Numbered from the stretch's first letter, positions 37,491 through 46,305 are shown. The stretch: DNA of 64,000 nucleotides from Streptomyces yangpuensis (GCF_001005295.1 NZ_LBMK01000005.1:124454-188453); one strand, 5' to 3'. The notes: generated from the letters alone by a model not told the origin. Numbers and translations are program-made.

Positions 37491-38919
37491 CGAGGTAGCC
37501 CTCCAGGCCGTGGCGACCGCCCTCGCGGCCGAAGCCCGACTCCTTGTAGCCGCCGAAGGGCGAGGTCGGGTCGAACTTGTTGAACGTGTTGGCCCACACC
37601 ACTCCGGCGCGGAGCTGGTTCGCGACCGCGAGGATGCGCGAGCCCTTCTCCGTCCAGATGCCGGCGGACAGGCCGTACTGGCTGTTGTTGGCCTTGGCGA
37701 CGGCCTCGTCGGGGGTGCGGAAGGTCAGCACGGACAGCACCGGGCCGAAGATCTCGTCGCGGGCGACGGTGTGCGCCTGGGTGACGTTGCTGAAGAGCGT
37801 CGGGGCGAACCAGTAGCCGGCGGACGGCAGCTCGCAGGCGGGGGACCAGCGCTCGGCGCCCTCGGCCTCTCCGGTGTCCGCGAGTGCGGTGATCCGGGCG
37901 AGCTGTTCGGCGGAGTTGATCGCGCCGATGTCGGTGTTCTTGTCGAGCGGGTCGCCGAGGCGCAGCGTGGACAGGCGGCGCTTGAGGGAGTCCAGCAGCT
38001 CGTCGTGGATGGACTCCTGGACGAGGAGGCGGGAGCCCGCGCAGCAGACCTGGCCCTGGTTGAAGAAGATGCCGTTGACAATGCCTTCGACGGCCTGGTC
38101 GATGGGGGCGTCGTCGAAGACGATGTTGGCGCCCTTGCCGCCCAGTTCCAGGGTGACCTTCTTGTCGGTGCCGGCGATCGAGCGGGCGATGGCCTTGCCG
38201 ACGGCGGTCGAGCCGGTGAAGGCGACCTTGTTGACGTCGGGGTGCTCGACGAGGGCCGCGCCCGCGTCGCCGTATCCGGTGAGGATGTTGACGACGCCCT
38301 TGGGCAGGCCCGCCTGGCGGCAGATGTCGGCGAAGAACAGCGCGGAGAGCGGGGTGGTCTCGGCGGGCTTGAGGACGACCGTGTTGCCGGTGGCGAGCGC
38401 CGGGGCGATCTTCCACGCGAGCATCAGCAGCGGGAAGTTCCACGGGATGACCTGGCCGGCGACGCCGAGCGGGCGCGGGTTCGGGCCGTAGCCGGCGTGG
38501 TCGAGCTTGTCGGCCCAGCCGGCGTAGTAGAAGAAGTGCGCGGCGACGAGCGGGAGGTCCGCGTCGCGGGTCTCCTTGATCGGCTTGCCGTTGTCCAGGG
38601 TTTCCAGGACGGCGAGCTCGCGGCTGCGCTCCTGGATGATCCGGGCGATGCGGAAGAGGTACTTGGCGCGCTCGGAGCCGGGCAGCGCGGACCACTTCTC
38701 GAAGGCCTTGCGGGCGGCCTTGACGGCACGGTCCACGTCGGCGGCGCCGGCCTGGGCGACCTCGGAGAGGACTTCCTCGCTGCTGGGCGAGACGGTCTTG
38801 AAGACCTTGCCGTCGGCGGCGTCGGTGAATTCGCCGTCGATGAAGAGCCCGTAGGAGGGGGCGATGTCGACGACCGAGCGGGACTCGGGAGCCGGTGCGT
38901 ACTCGAAGAGGGATGCCAT
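37483..38919 (-). CDS. Aldehyde dehydrogenase, NAD(P)-dependent
   Basis: The 478-aa protein has complete catalytic machinery: Asn161 (IPWNFPLL), Lys184 (VVLKPAE), Glu258 (TLELGGK), Cys292 (GQVCCAGSR) and the EIFGPVLSV segment. The start lies 5 bases after the deoC stop. DeoC releases acetaldehyde from deoxyribose-5-phosphate, so oxidation of acetaldehyde to acetate is the simplest role; this comes from context, since the sequence does not fix the substrate. The overlapping half-length paralogue downstream suggests a two-chain ALDH16-type enzyme. Confidence 0.92.
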   Translation of the reverse strand: MASLFEYAPAPESRSVVDIAPSYGLFIDGEFTDAADGKVFKTVSPSSEEVLSEVAQAGAADVDRAVKAARKAFEKWSALPGSERAKYLFRIARIIQERSRELAVLETLDNGKPIKETRDADLPLVAAHFFYYAGWADKLDHAGYGPNPRPLGVAGQVIPWNFPLLMLAWKIAPALATGNTVVLKPAETTPLSALFFADICRQAGLPKGVVNILTGYGDAGAALVEHPDVNKVAFTGSTAVGKAIARSIAGTDKKVTLELGGKGANIVFDDAPIDQAVEGIVNGIFFNQGQVCCAGSRLLVQESIHDELLDSLKRRLSTLRLGDPLDKNTDIGAINSAEQLARITALADTGEAEGAERWSPACELPSAGYWFAPTLFSNVTQAHTVARDEIFGPVLSVLTFRTPDEAVAKANNSQYGLSAGIWTEKGSRILAVANQLRAGVVWANTFNKFDPTSPFGGYKESGFGREGGRHGLEGYLDV

Positions 38920-38924
38920 GGTGA

Positions 38925-39887
38925 TCAGTCCACCGTCACGTAGTCGGGACCGGAGTAACGGCCGGTGCTCAGCTTCTGGCGCTGCATCAGCAGGTCGTTG
39001 AGCAGGCTGGAGGCGCCGAAGCGGAACCAGGTGTTGCTCAGCCAGTCCTCGCCCACGGTCTCGTTGACCAGGACCAGGAACTTGATCGCGTCCTTGGTGG
39101 TGCGGATGCCGCCGGCCGGCTTCACGCCGATCTGGATTCCAGTCTGCGCCTTGAAGTCGCGGACGGCTTCGAGCATGAGCAGGGTGTTGGCGGGGGTGGC
39201 GTTGACGCCCACCTTGCCGGTCGACGTCTTGATGAAGTCGGCGCCCGCGAGCATGCCGATCCAGGAGGCGCGGCGGATGTTGTCGTACGTGGACAGCTCG
39301 CCGGTCTCGAAGATGACCTTCAGGCGGGCGGCGCTGCCGTCGGGGCGGACGCAGGCCTCCTTGACGGCCTTGATCAGCTCGTACGTCTCCAGGTAGCGGC
39401 CGGCGAGGAAGGCGCCACGGTCGATGACCATGTCGATCTCGTCGGCGCCGGCGGCGACGGCGTCGCGGGTGTCCGCGAGCTTGACGGGCAGCGCGGCGCG
39501 GCCGGCCGGGAAGGCGGTGGCGACGGAGGCGACCTTGACGTCGGCGCCATTCAGCGCGGCCTTGGCGGTGGCCACCATGTCGGGGTAGACGCAGACGGCG
39601 GCCGTCATGGGGGTCGTACGGTCGGTCGGATCGGGGTTGACGGCCTTGGCGGAGAGCGCCCGGACCTTGCCCGGGGTGTCCGCGCCTTCCAGCGTCGTCA
39701 GGTCGATCATCGAGATGGCCAGGTCGATGGCGTACGCCTTGGCCGTCGTCTTGATCGAACGGGTGCCGAGGGAAGCCGCGCGGGCCTCCAGGCCGACAGC
39801 GTCGACGCCGGGCAGCCCGTGCAGGAAGCGGCGCAGCGCACTGTCGGACGTCGTCACGTCAGCGAATGCGGTGAGGGTGGTGGGCAT
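38925..39887 (-). CDS. deoC: Deoxyribose-phosphate aldolase
   Basis: Class I aldolase cleaving 2-deoxy-D-ribose-5-phosphate to acetaldehyde and glyceraldehyde-3-phosphate, the exit step of deoxynucleoside breakdown. The 320-aa protein, long-form as in actinobacteria, has Schiff-base Lys220 in DFIKTSTGK, helper Lys256 in GVKPAGG, and an active-site Asp near 152 in EIDMVID. I chose the ATG giving MPTTLTAFADV; upstream in-frame residues would run through the operator. CTACGCGCGTAG lies 19 bases before the start. It heads the operon with the two dehydrogenase genes. Confidence 0.95.
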   Translation of the reverse strand: MPTTLTAFADVTTSDSALRRFLHGLPGVDAVGLEARAASLGTRSIKTTAKAYAIDLAISMIDLTTLEGADTPGKVRALSAKAVNPDPTDRTTPMTAAVCVYPDMVATAKAALNGADVKVASVATAFPAGRAALPVKLADTRDAVAAGADEIDMVIDRGAFLAGRYLETYELIKAVKEACVRPDGSAARLKVIFETGELSTYDNIRRASWIGMLAGADFIKTSTGKVGVNATPANTLLMLEAVRDFKAQTGIQIGVKPAGGIRTTKDAIKFLVLVNETVGEDWLSNTWFRFGASSLLNDLLMQRQKLSTGRYSGPDYVTVD

Positions 39888-39906
39888 GGTCACCAGATGA
39901 GCATAT

Positions 39907-39918
39907 CTACGCGCGTAG
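39907..39918. promoter_or_regulatory. Nucleoside-regulon operator upstream of deoC
   Basis: A perfect CTACGCGCGTAG palindrome 19 bases upstream of the deoC ATG, identical to the copies before PNP, add and the transporter ATPase. Confidence 0.82.
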
Positions 39919-40139
39919 CGACCTGTCACCCCCCTCTCCCGATTCCGGCCGATCCGCTACGGAATCGACACCTCCGCTCTCCGTTACCGGCCCATGACAG
40001 GAGAGCGATCAACCGCGCGCACACGATCAATAGATTGCTGCCCAGCAGCCCGTCAGAAGCTCACCGGACGAAAGCCCGACAGGCAGAACGCGGCATGCGG
40101 CTCTCCTCCACGTCCCGAACCACGCTTCCAGGAGTCGTT

Positions 40140-41138
40140 GTGCGAACCGCCCTCCATGCCTCCCTCGCCACGGCCGTCCTCGCGGGTGCGCTCCTCGCCC
40201 CCGCCGCGGGCACCGCGTACGCCGCCACCACCGCCGGGCAGGCTGCGACCGTCGTCCAGGGATCCCCCGCCGACCGGTTCTCCGGCACCCCGGTGCACCT
40301 CGGTGAGGGCCTGGTGGCGGTGCTGCGCCACGAGGCGGAGGGCCCGGAGGCCTGGATCCGGGCCGTCGGGCCGGACTGGAAGCCGGGCGACAACTACATG
40401 TACCGCGTGCTGACCGTGCTGGACCGGATGAACCCCGTCGACTCCGCGAACGGCCTGCGGCTGGAGATCACCCGGCTGAACTCCGCCGCGCCGCTCCTCA
40501 CGGTCACGAAGGCGGGCGTCGCCACGTCCTTCCCGATGCCGCTGTCCGAGGCGGGCCGGACCCACGGCGCCGAGTGCGTCTCCGCGACGAAGCGGCTCGC
40601 TCTGCACGGGACGATGGTCGCCGACCTGACGACGACGCCCGACGGGCCGCTGGTGCAGCTGGTGGACGGGGTCACCAAGCAGCCCTACGACAGGCTGACG
40701 CGCACCGGCCCGGCCCTGGCGAAGGGCGACCGGACCGTCGCCCGCATCGTGAACCCGGGCGCGGCCCGGCCGTCGTTCGCATACGAGACGCCCGGGCAGG
40801 CGGACCCCTTCGGGATCGCGCTCTTCCCGGAGCTCCCCGCGGGCTGCGCGTTCACCTACGCGTTCCAGGACGAGGCCCCGGCCCCGAAGCCGGAGGCCAC
40901 GCCGCCCGCGAAGCCGTCCGCCACGGCCGCCTCCTCCACCGTCCCCGGCGCCCCGAAGGCGCGGACCGCCGGCCGGACCGCCGCCCTGCCCGAGGACGGT
41001 GTCGCCGCCGGGACCGAGCCCTCCGCCGAGAACACCGGCGACTCCACGAACGCCTACGCCGGCGCCGGCCTCGCGGCCGTCGTCGCCGGCCTCGGCGCGG
41101 CCTTCGTCGCCCGCCGCCGCGCCCGCACCCAGCGCTGA
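40140..41138 (+). CDS. Secreted protein with C-terminal membrane anchor, function unknown
   Basis: The 332-aa protein starts at a GTG 5 bases after AGGAG; an in-frame ATG lies 45 bases upstream. The signal peptide is VRTALHASLATAVLAGALL followed by APAAGTAYA. A compact mature domain (about 35-235) has two Cys and no recognised catalytic motif. A Pro/Ala/Lys-rich stalk (about 240-300), one hydrophobic segment (GAGLAAVVAGLGAAFVA) and an RRRARTQR tail follow. The layout is that of a sortase substrate, but no LPxTG or LAxTG is present (only SAENTGD). A truncated sortase sequence follows directly downstream. Confidence 0.78.
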   Translation: MRTALHASLATAVLAGALLAPAAGTAYAATTAGQAATVVQGSPADRFSGTPVHLGEGLVAVLRHEAEGPEAWIRAVGPDWKPGDNYMYRVLTVLDRMNPVDSANGLRLEITRLNSAAPLLTVTKAGVATSFPMPLSEAGRTHGAECVSATKRLALHGTMVADLTTTPDGPLVQLVDGVTKQPYDRLTRTGPALAKGDRTVARIVNPGAARPSFAYETPGQADPFGIALFPELPAGCAFTYAFQDEAPAPKPEATPPAKPSATAASSTVPGAPKARTAGRTAALPEDGVAAGTEPSAENTGDSTNAYAGAGLAAVVAGLGAAFVARRRARTQR

Positions 41139-41143
41139 CGCAC

Positions 41144-41398
41144 CCTCTCGTACCGCGCCTCCTCAGGGACGTCTCGCGCATCCGCACCGGCGAGGAGATC
41201 ACGGTCTCGCGGGCCGACGGCACCACCGCCGTCTTCCGTGTCCGCGAGCTGGAGCAGGCCGCCGGGGACCGCTTCCCGACCGCCAAGGTGTACGGCGACA
41301 CCACCCGCCCCGAGCTGCGCGTCATCACCTGCGGCGGCGAGTTCAGCGACGGCCGCCTGCCCGGCAGCATCATCCTGTACACCGATCTCGTGGGCTGA
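41144..41398 (+). pseudogene. Remnant of a class E/F-type sortase (C-terminal half only)
   Basis: This frame encodes the last 84 residues of a sortase. RIRTGEEITVSRADG and VFRVRELE match the central beta-strands. LRVITCGGEFSDGRLPG carries the catalytic Cys (consensus TLxTC) and the following Arg, and IILYTDLVG is the final strand. The N-terminal half with the catalytic His is absent. There is no in-frame ATG, GTG or TTG between the preceding gene stop and the conserved region, so no functional protein is expected. It probably descends from a sortase paired with the upstream anchored-protein gene, after a deletion. Confidence 0.72.
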
Positions 41399-41434
41399 TG
41401 TGCCCACGCGGGACCGTGGGGCAGAATCGACCCC

Positions 41435-42070
41435 ATGAGCAGCCAGCAGCCGACCGATGAACCGGTCTACGAAGACCGGGTCTACCGCTCCACCATGGGC
41501 GTCGCCTCGGGGGTGCTGCTGCTCGCGCTGACGGCGTGGCTCTGCGGGGACGCCGTCCTGCGCGGCTCCGGGAACACCCCGTGGATCGCGCTGGCGGTGG
41601 CGCTGTGCCTGGTCCCGCTGATCGTGGCGTTCACGATCCGCCCGGCCGTCTTCGCCAACGACGACCGGATGCGCGTGCGCAACCCGTTCCGGATCATCGA
41701 GCTGCCGTGGGCCGCCGTGGACGCGGTGCGCTCCGGGTACTCGGCGGAGGTGCTGGCCGAGGGATCCAAGTACCAGCTGTGGTCCGTGCCCGTCTCGCTG
41801 CGCGAGCGGAAGAAGGCCAACCGCCAGCGCCTGCGCCACGAGGGGCTCCGCGACCGGGAACAGCGGTCCCCCGGCGAGAAGGCCCGGGTCCCGGCCGAGC
41901 CGATGCGGGCCAGTGCGGACCGGATCGTCGACGAGCTCCAGCGGCTGGCCGAGCGCGGGGCGGAGCGGGCCGGCGCCCAGGGCAGTGTGCGCGTGCAGTG
42001 GTCGTACGAGATCATCGCGCCCGCCGTGGCCGGCGCGCTGCTGCTGATCGTCCTGCTCGCGGTCCGCTGA
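41435..42070 (+). CDS. Membrane protein with PH-like (bPH) domain
   Basis: The 211-aa protein has two adjacent N-terminal transmembrane helices (about 22-42 and 48-68). A PH-like segment follows (FANDDRMRVRNPFRIIELPWAAVDAVRSG) of the type found in actinobacterial PH-domain membrane proteins. The middle is charged and Arg/Glu-rich. A final transmembrane helix (AGALLLIVLLAV) ends the protein. Function is unknown; such proteins are often called low-molecular-weight protein antigen 6 relatives. Start ATG at MSSQQPTDEP. Confidence 0.8.
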   Translation: MSSQQPTDEPVYEDRVYRSTMGVASGVLLLALTAWLCGDAVLRGSGNTPWIALAVALCLVPLIVAFTIRPAVFANDDRMRVRNPFRIIELPWAAVDAVRSGYSAEVLAEGSKYQLWSVPVSLRERKKANRQRLRHEGLRDREQRSPGEKARVPAEPMRASADRIVDELQRLAERGAERAGAQGSVRVQWSYEIIAPAVAGALLLIVLLAVR

Positions 42071-42180
42071 CCCGGCCGGCTGCCGACGGCAGGCTGTCGG
42101 TGGCCGACGGCGCCGGTCCGTGCCCGCCGCCACACCCGCCGGGCGGAACCGGGGCCACCACGTGGTGCGTCCTCGCAGGT

Positions 42181-42759
42181 GTGCAGCGTATTGAGGCCGA
42201 CGGCAGTCCCGCCGGCGCCACCGCGATCCCCCTCCGTCTGCGACTCCTGGCCGGGGTCCTGCTCGCCGCCCATCTCCTGGCCGTCGGCTGGCTGACCCTG
42301 CGCCCTCTCGACGTTCCCTGGGCCGCCGCCGGCAATCTGTCCCCGCTGGAGGGGATCAGGGCCGACCTCGCCCTCGGACCGCTGGAGGCCACCCGGCGGA
42401 TCGGGGAGGGACTCGCGCTGCTGGCCCCGCTCGGGGTGCTGGTACCGCTGGTCAGCGGGCGGCTGCGGCTGTCGCGGCTGGCCCAGTGGTCCTCGCTCGC
42501 GCGGACCACCGCCGCGGGTGCGCTGGTCTCGATGAGTATCGAGATGCTCCAGAGCGGGGTCCCGGGCCGGGTCGTCGACGTGGACTCGGTGCTGCTCAAC
42601 ACCCTCGGCGTGCTGCTGGCGCACGCTGCCGTCGTACCGGCTCTGCGGGCGCGGATGCGCCGCTCACAGGCCGTTTATCAGGGGGACACCCCGAGGATTT
42701 CCAGGGTCGGGCTCGGCCCGTGGACCGACGTTCTGTCCGCGGTCCAGCGGGAGTATTGA
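42181..42759 (+). CDS. VanZ-like membrane protein
   Basis: The 192-aa protein has about four hydrophobic helices in the VanZ arrangement. LLAGVLLAAHLLAVGWLTL is the first; then NLSPLEGIR resembles the conserved NxxPF region. LLAPLGVLVPL, the Ser/Met/Glu helix LVSMSIEMLQ, and RVVDVDSVLLNTLGVLLA, which matches the VanZ R-x-x-D-x-x-D-x-x-x-N-x-x-G pattern, follow. VanZ homologues alter teicoplanin or lipoglycopeptide sensitivity in some bacteria, but most are uncharacterised. The start (GTG at 42181) is uncertain because no clear ribosome site precedes it. Confidence 0.78.
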   Translation: MQRIEADGSPAGATAIPLRLRLLAGVLLAAHLLAVGWLTLRPLDVPWAAAGNLSPLEGIRADLALGPLEATRRIGEGLALLAPLGVLVPLVSGRLRLSRLAQWSSLARTTAAGALVSMSIEMLQSGVPGRVVDVDSVLLNTLGVLLAHAAVVPALRARMRRSQAVYQGDTPRISRVGLGPWTDVLSAVQREY

Positions 42760-42797
42760 GGCATCGCAAGAAAGCGGTCCCGACGAAGGAGAACCTC

Positions 42798-42998
42798 ATG
42801 AGCGCCCTGGTCCGCCCCCGTGACGGCCGTTGGATCGGTGGAGTCTGCGCCGGACTCGCACGGCGTTTCGGAATGTCCGCGAACACGATGCGCGCCATAT
42901 TCGCGGTCTCGTGCCTGCTGCCCGGCCCGCAGTTCCTGATCTACATCGCGCTGTGGGTGCTGCTGCCGAATGAGAAGTCCACCTCGGCCGCCTGGTAG
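42798..42998 (+). CDS. Small PspC-domain membrane protein
   Basis: The 66-aa protein is almost entirely a PspC domain. RPRDGRWIGGVCAGLARRFG is the amphipathic entry, and FAVSCLLPGPQFLIYIALWVLLP is the membrane helix. PspC proteins take part in envelope-stress responses. Stand-alone small versions are common in Streptomyces with no assigned role. A good AAGGAG site precedes the ATG by 6 bases. Confidence 0.85.
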   Translation: MSALVRPRDGRWIGGVCAGLARRFGMSANTMRAIFAVSCLLPGPQFLIYIALWVLLPNEKSTSAAW

Positions 42999-43010
42999 CG
43001 GGGCCGCCGC

Positions 43011-43805
43011 TCAGCCGGCCTTCCCGACCTTCTCCAGCTGCTTGTCGGTCACTTCCTGCGGCACCTGGACCTTCTGCTGACCACCCGCCACATTGAGGGC
43101 CATCAGCCGTACGACGGTGTCGCCCTCGCGTACGACGACGAGGTGGACCTGCGCCGAGACGCCCTGGGCGGCCGCGGTCGTGGTCCAGCTGACGCTCTCG
43201 TCACCGGCCGTGCGGTAGTCGGTGGCGCGGACCTCGCGGTAGCTGCCGGTCTGCTTGTCGACCGTGGCGGAGAAGCCCGTACCGCAGGCGGCGACGGCTG
43301 CCTTGAGCCGGGCCATCAGCGCCTTGGCGTCGCTCTCGGAGTAGGAGCTGACGGAGGCGGAGACCGCGAGACCCGCCTGCTTCTGGGACCCGATGCCGCG
43401 GTTGACGGTCTCGCGCGCGGCGGGGTCCGGCTTGTCTCCCATGATGTCGGCGAGCGGCTGGCAGGCCTTCTTGTCGGCCTGCGGCTGTCCGTCCGGGGCG
43501 TTGGGGTTCTTGCCCTGGGCGGAGATCTGGTAGCCGGGCAGGTCGCCCTGGGCGAGCGCGGACCGCTCCAGCTTGGTGCCGCCGGTCTTCGGCGGGGGCG
43601 ATCCGCCCGGGGCCGGGGACGCCGCGGGGGCGCCGGGCGCGCCGCCGGTGCCGGCCTCGGACCCCTTGGGGTCGGGGGACCTGCCCGTCGCGGGGGCCTC
43701 CGTGCTGCTGCACCCCACTGCGGCGAACAGCAGGGCGGGGACCAGCGCGACCAACGTCGCTCGTGCCTTCACTCGTGCCTTCATGCGCATGACCGAGAAC
43801 CTCAT
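43011..43805 (-). CDS. Lipoprotein, function unknown
   Basis: The 264-aa protein has a lipoprotein signal (Lys/Arg-rich start, LVALVPALLFAAVGC with lipobox AAVGC). A long Pro/Gly/Ala/Ser linker (about 30-70) and a soluble domain with an even number of Cys (KKACQPL and AACGTGF) follow. This is a common actinobacterial surface-lipoprotein plan. Three nearby Met codons could start it; the first, after ACGGGG, was used. The 3' end converges with the PspC gene. No catalytic motif was recognised. Confidence 0.82.
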   Translation of the reverse strand: MRFSVMRMKARVKARATLVALVPALLFAAVGCSSTEAPATGRSPDPKGSEAGTGGAPGAPAASPAPGGSPPPKTGGTKLERSALAQGDLPGYQISAQGKNPNAPDGQPQADKKACQPLADIMGDKPDPAARETVNRGIGSQKQAGLAVSASVSSYSESDAKALMARLKAAVAACGTGFSATVDKQTGSYREVRATDYRTAGDESVSWTTTAAAQGVSAQVHLVVVREGDTVVRLMALNVAGGQQKVQVPQEVTDKQLEKVGKAG

Positions 43806-43920
43806 ACCCCGTGCGTCGGCGGGCAGTTGGTGGTGATCGTGGCACACCGCACGGCGGCACACACACCTCGTCGAAGGAGCGTGCGACCGCCGTGCGCGCG
43901 TTCGCCGTTTCGCTTCGGTG

Positions 43921-44169
43921 TCAGCCGTTGAGGGCGCCGGTGACCGGACCCAGCAGGCCGGTGACCGCGGCGGTGGGGTCGCTCGGCTGTCCCTCTTCGG
44001 CCTTCATCTGCTGCTGGCTGGTGACGCCCTCGAGCGCGCCGGTGGCGGTGCCCAGCGCGTCGGTGATGCCGATGGCGGGAACGGCGGCGGAGGCGGTACC
44101 GGCGGCGACGGCGGCGAGGGCGGCACCGACGGCGGCGGCACCGAGGAACTTGGCAGCTGACTGCTTCAT
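43921..44169 (-). CDS. Very small secreted protein
   Basis: The 82-aa precursor has a signal peptide (MKQSAAKFLGAAAVGAALAA, then ASA) and a mature peptide of about 55 aa, rich in Gly/Thr/Ala, ending VTGLLGPVTGALNG. No Cys. The end motif resembles that of the secreted protein at 35872-36219. An AAGGAA site precedes the ATG by 9 bases. Function is unknown. Confidence 0.8.
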   Translation of the reverse strand: MKQSAAKFLGAAAVGAALAAVAAGTASAAVPAIGITDALGTATGALEGVTSQQQMKAEEGQPSDPTAAVTGLLGPVTGALNG

Positions 44170-44254
44170 GAAAGGTATTCCTTGCGACGGGGAATTGAGC
44201 GGCTCCGCAAACTAGTCACTTCAAACCCCCGCCCGCAAACATCCGTTAATACGA

Positions 44255-44290
44255 GAAAGCGCCCGGAAATTGCCTCTCCCGGGCGCTTTC
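44255..44290. terminator. Hairpin terminator after adenosine deaminase gene
   Basis: Perfect 12-bp stem GAAAGCGCCCGG / CCGGGCGCTTTC with a 12-base loop, 18 bases past the add stop codon (minus strand). Confidence 0.88.
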
Positions 44291-44308
44291 AGTACGTCAT
44301 GCCATGGC

Positions 44309-45457
44309 CTACGCCGAGACAGAACCGCTGGTGGAGGCGGTCTGACGGAAAAGCCACTCCGACTTCAGCTCCGCATAGCCGGGCTTGATGACCTCGTTGA
44401 TCATGGCCAGTCGTTCATCGAAAGGAATGAACGCGGACTTCATCGCATTGACGGTGAACCACTGCATGTCGTCCAGCGTGTAGCCGAAGGTATCCACGAG
44501 GTGCTCGAACTCGCGGCTCATGCTGGTGCCGCTCATCAGGCGGTTGTCGGTGTTGACCGTGAGCCTGAAGTGCAGCTTGCGCAGCAGACCGATCGGGTGC
44601 TCGGCGTACGAGGCGGCCGCGGCCGTCTGCAGATTCGAGGTCGGGCACATCTCCAGGGGGATGCGCTTGTCCCGGACGTAGCTGGCCAGGCGGCCGAGCT
44701 TGACCGAGCCGTCCTCGGCGACCTCGATGTCGTCGATGATCTTCACACCGTGACCGAGGCGGTCGGCGCCGCACCACTGCAGTGCCTGCCAGATCGAGGG
44801 CAGGCCGAAGGCCTCGCCCGCGTGGATCGTGAAGTGGTTGTTCTCGCGCTTGAGGTACTCGAAGGCGTCGAGGTGGCGGGTGGGAGGGAACCCGGCCTCG
44901 GCGCCGGCGATGTCGAAGCCGACGACGCCGTTGTCGCGGTAGCGGTTGGCCAGCTCCGCGATCTCCAGCGCGCGGGCCGCGTGGCGCATCGCCGTCAGCA
45001 GGGCGCCGACGCGGATGCGGTGGCCGTTGGCCTTGGCGCGGCGCTCGCCCTCACGGAAGCCGTCGTTCACGGCCTCGACGACCTCTTCGAGGGTCAGGCC
45101 GGCTTCCAGGTGCTGCTCGGGGGCGTAGCGGATCTCGGCGTAGACGACGCCGTCCTCGGCCAGGTCCTCGGCGCACTCGGCGGCGACGCGGTAGAGGGCC
45201 GCCTTCGTCTGCATGACCGCGCAGGTGTGCGCGAAGGTCTCCAGGTAACGCGGCAGGGAGCCGGAGTCGGCGGCCTCGCGGAACCAGATGCCGAGCTTGT
45301 CGGCGTCGGTCTCGGGGAGGTTCTCGTAGCCGACCTCGCGGGCCAGCTCGATGATGGTCCCGGGACGCAGTCCACCGTCGAGGTGATCGTGCAGGAGCAC
45401 CTTGGGAGAACGACGGATCTGATCCGGGGTCGGCAGGTTGGGGGTCTCGCTCGTCAT
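44309..45457 (-). CDS. add: Adenosine deaminase
   Basis: Zinc enzyme converting (deoxy)adenosine to (deoxy)inosine, which PNP then splits. The 382-aa protein has zinc ligands His23 and His25 (LHDHLDG), His212 with catalytic Glu215 (IHAGEA), His236 (LGHGV) and Asp304 (VNTDNRL). The substrate-loop CPTSNLQT is also intact. Operator CTACGCGCGTAG lies 15 bases before the ATG, tying the gene to the PNP, deoC and transporter units. A terminator follows, so it is monocistronic. Confidence 0.96.
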   Translation of the reverse strand: MTSETPNLPTPDQIRRSPKVLLHDHLDGGLRPGTIIELAREVGYENLPETDADKLGIWFREAADSGSLPRYLETFAHTCAVMQTKAALYRVAAECAEDLAEDGVVYAEIRYAPEQHLEAGLTLEEVVEAVNDGFREGERRAKANGHRIRVGALLTAMRHAARALEIAELANRYRDNGVVGFDIAGAEAGFPPTRHLDAFEYLKRENNHFTIHAGEAFGLPSIWQALQWCGADRLGHGVKIIDDIEVAEDGSVKLGRLASYVRDKRIPLEMCPTSNLQTAAAASYAEHPIGLLRKLHFRLTVNTDNRLMSGTSMSREFEHLVDTFGYTLDDMQWFTVNAMKSAFIPFDERLAMINEVIKPGYAELKSEWLFRQTASTSGSVSA

Positions 45458-45472
45458 CTGCGCACTCTACTC

Positions 45473-45484
45473 CTACGCGCGTAG
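45473..45484. promoter_or_regulatory. Nucleoside-regulon operator upstream of add
   Basis: A perfect CTACGCGCGTAG palindrome 15 bases upstream of the add start codon. It is so close that bound protein would probably block early elongation or overlap the transcript start. Confidence 0.82.
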
Positions 45485-45570
45485 AGCGTCGTGTCCCCGG
45501 CGGGCGTCGATATGTAACAGAGACCGCGCGGACGGATGGCGTACACCCGAAGGTCTGAGACTGTTCCGCC

Positions 45571-46305
45571 ATGGCACAGCATGCGCCGCCGGCGCGCGGG
45601 GCCCGCCTGGGGCGGGCGGCCGGCGCGAGAACCGGCTCGGATCCGACGCGAAGCCCGGTCAACGGGGTGGTGCTCCTGCTTCCCGGGGCGTCCAGATTCT
45701 CCCCCGGTCCCCTGCGTCCGCTCGCGCGGGCGCTGGCCCGGGCGGGCGGTAGGGACGGCCTGGTCACGCACGCTGTCGTCCATGGCGGGGAGTCCCCGCG
45801 GGAGGAGCAGGCGCGGTGGGCGGCGGAGGAGGTGGTGCGGCGGTACGGGGACGTGCCGGTGTGCCTGGCCGGCTACGACGCGGGGGGTCTGGCCGCGCTG
45901 CGGGCGGCGGGCCACGAAGCCGTCAACTCGGTTCTGGCACTGGCCCCCTGCCTGGCGGAGGGGACGCCCGCCGACTCCCCTGAACCGGTGAAACAGCTCT
46001 CCGGGCGGCAGGTGCTGATCGTGCACGGCACGAACGACGCGCGCAGCGACCCGGAGATCTCCTTCCGGCTCGCGGAGCGCGCGAAGAAGGCGAACCGGTC
46101 GACATGCCGGTTCGAGGTGCACTCGGACGGCCACAACCTGCGCGAGCACCAGACGGAAGTGGTCGCGCTGGGCGTGGACTTCGTCCTGGGCGCGGTCTTC
46201 TCGGGGCGGTACTCGCGTCCCGTCACGGACGCCCTGGCCGCGCCGCCGCCGCTGGGTCTGAGGATGCCGCTGGCCTCGGGGTTCGGGAGGTCGCTGCGGG
46301 GGTGA
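45571..46305 (+). CDS. Alpha/beta-hydrolase fold protein with Asp at the nucleophile position
   Basis: The 244-aa protein follows the hydrolase fold. VVLLLPGASRFS is the oxyanion strand and loop, and the nucleophile elbow GYDAGG has Asp103 in place of Ser. Acid Asp156 is in HGTNDARSD, and His188 in SDGHNLREH. An Asp nucleophile occurs in epoxide hydrolases and haloalkane dehalogenases, but those have a cap domain not obvious here. The substrate is unknown. A basic N-terminus of about 25 residues precedes the fold; the Met start could be later. Confidence 0.8.
   Translation: MAQHAPPARGARLGRAAGARTGSDPTRSPVNGVVLLLPGASRFSPGPLRPLARALARAGGRDGLVTHAVVHGGESPREEQARWAAEEVVRRYGDVPVCLAGYDAGGLAALRAAGHEAVNSVLALAPCLAEGTPADSPEPVKQLSGRQVLIVHGTNDARSDPEISFRLAERAKKANRSTCRFEVHSDGHNLREHQTEVVALGVDFVLGAVFSGRYSRPVTDALAAPPPLGLRMPLASGFGRSLRG

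Noticed and set aside
40986-41080. SAENTGD as a sortase signal in the anchored-protein gene
   Set aside because: Does not match LPxTG or LAxTG spacing; treated as a membrane anchor without sorting motif.
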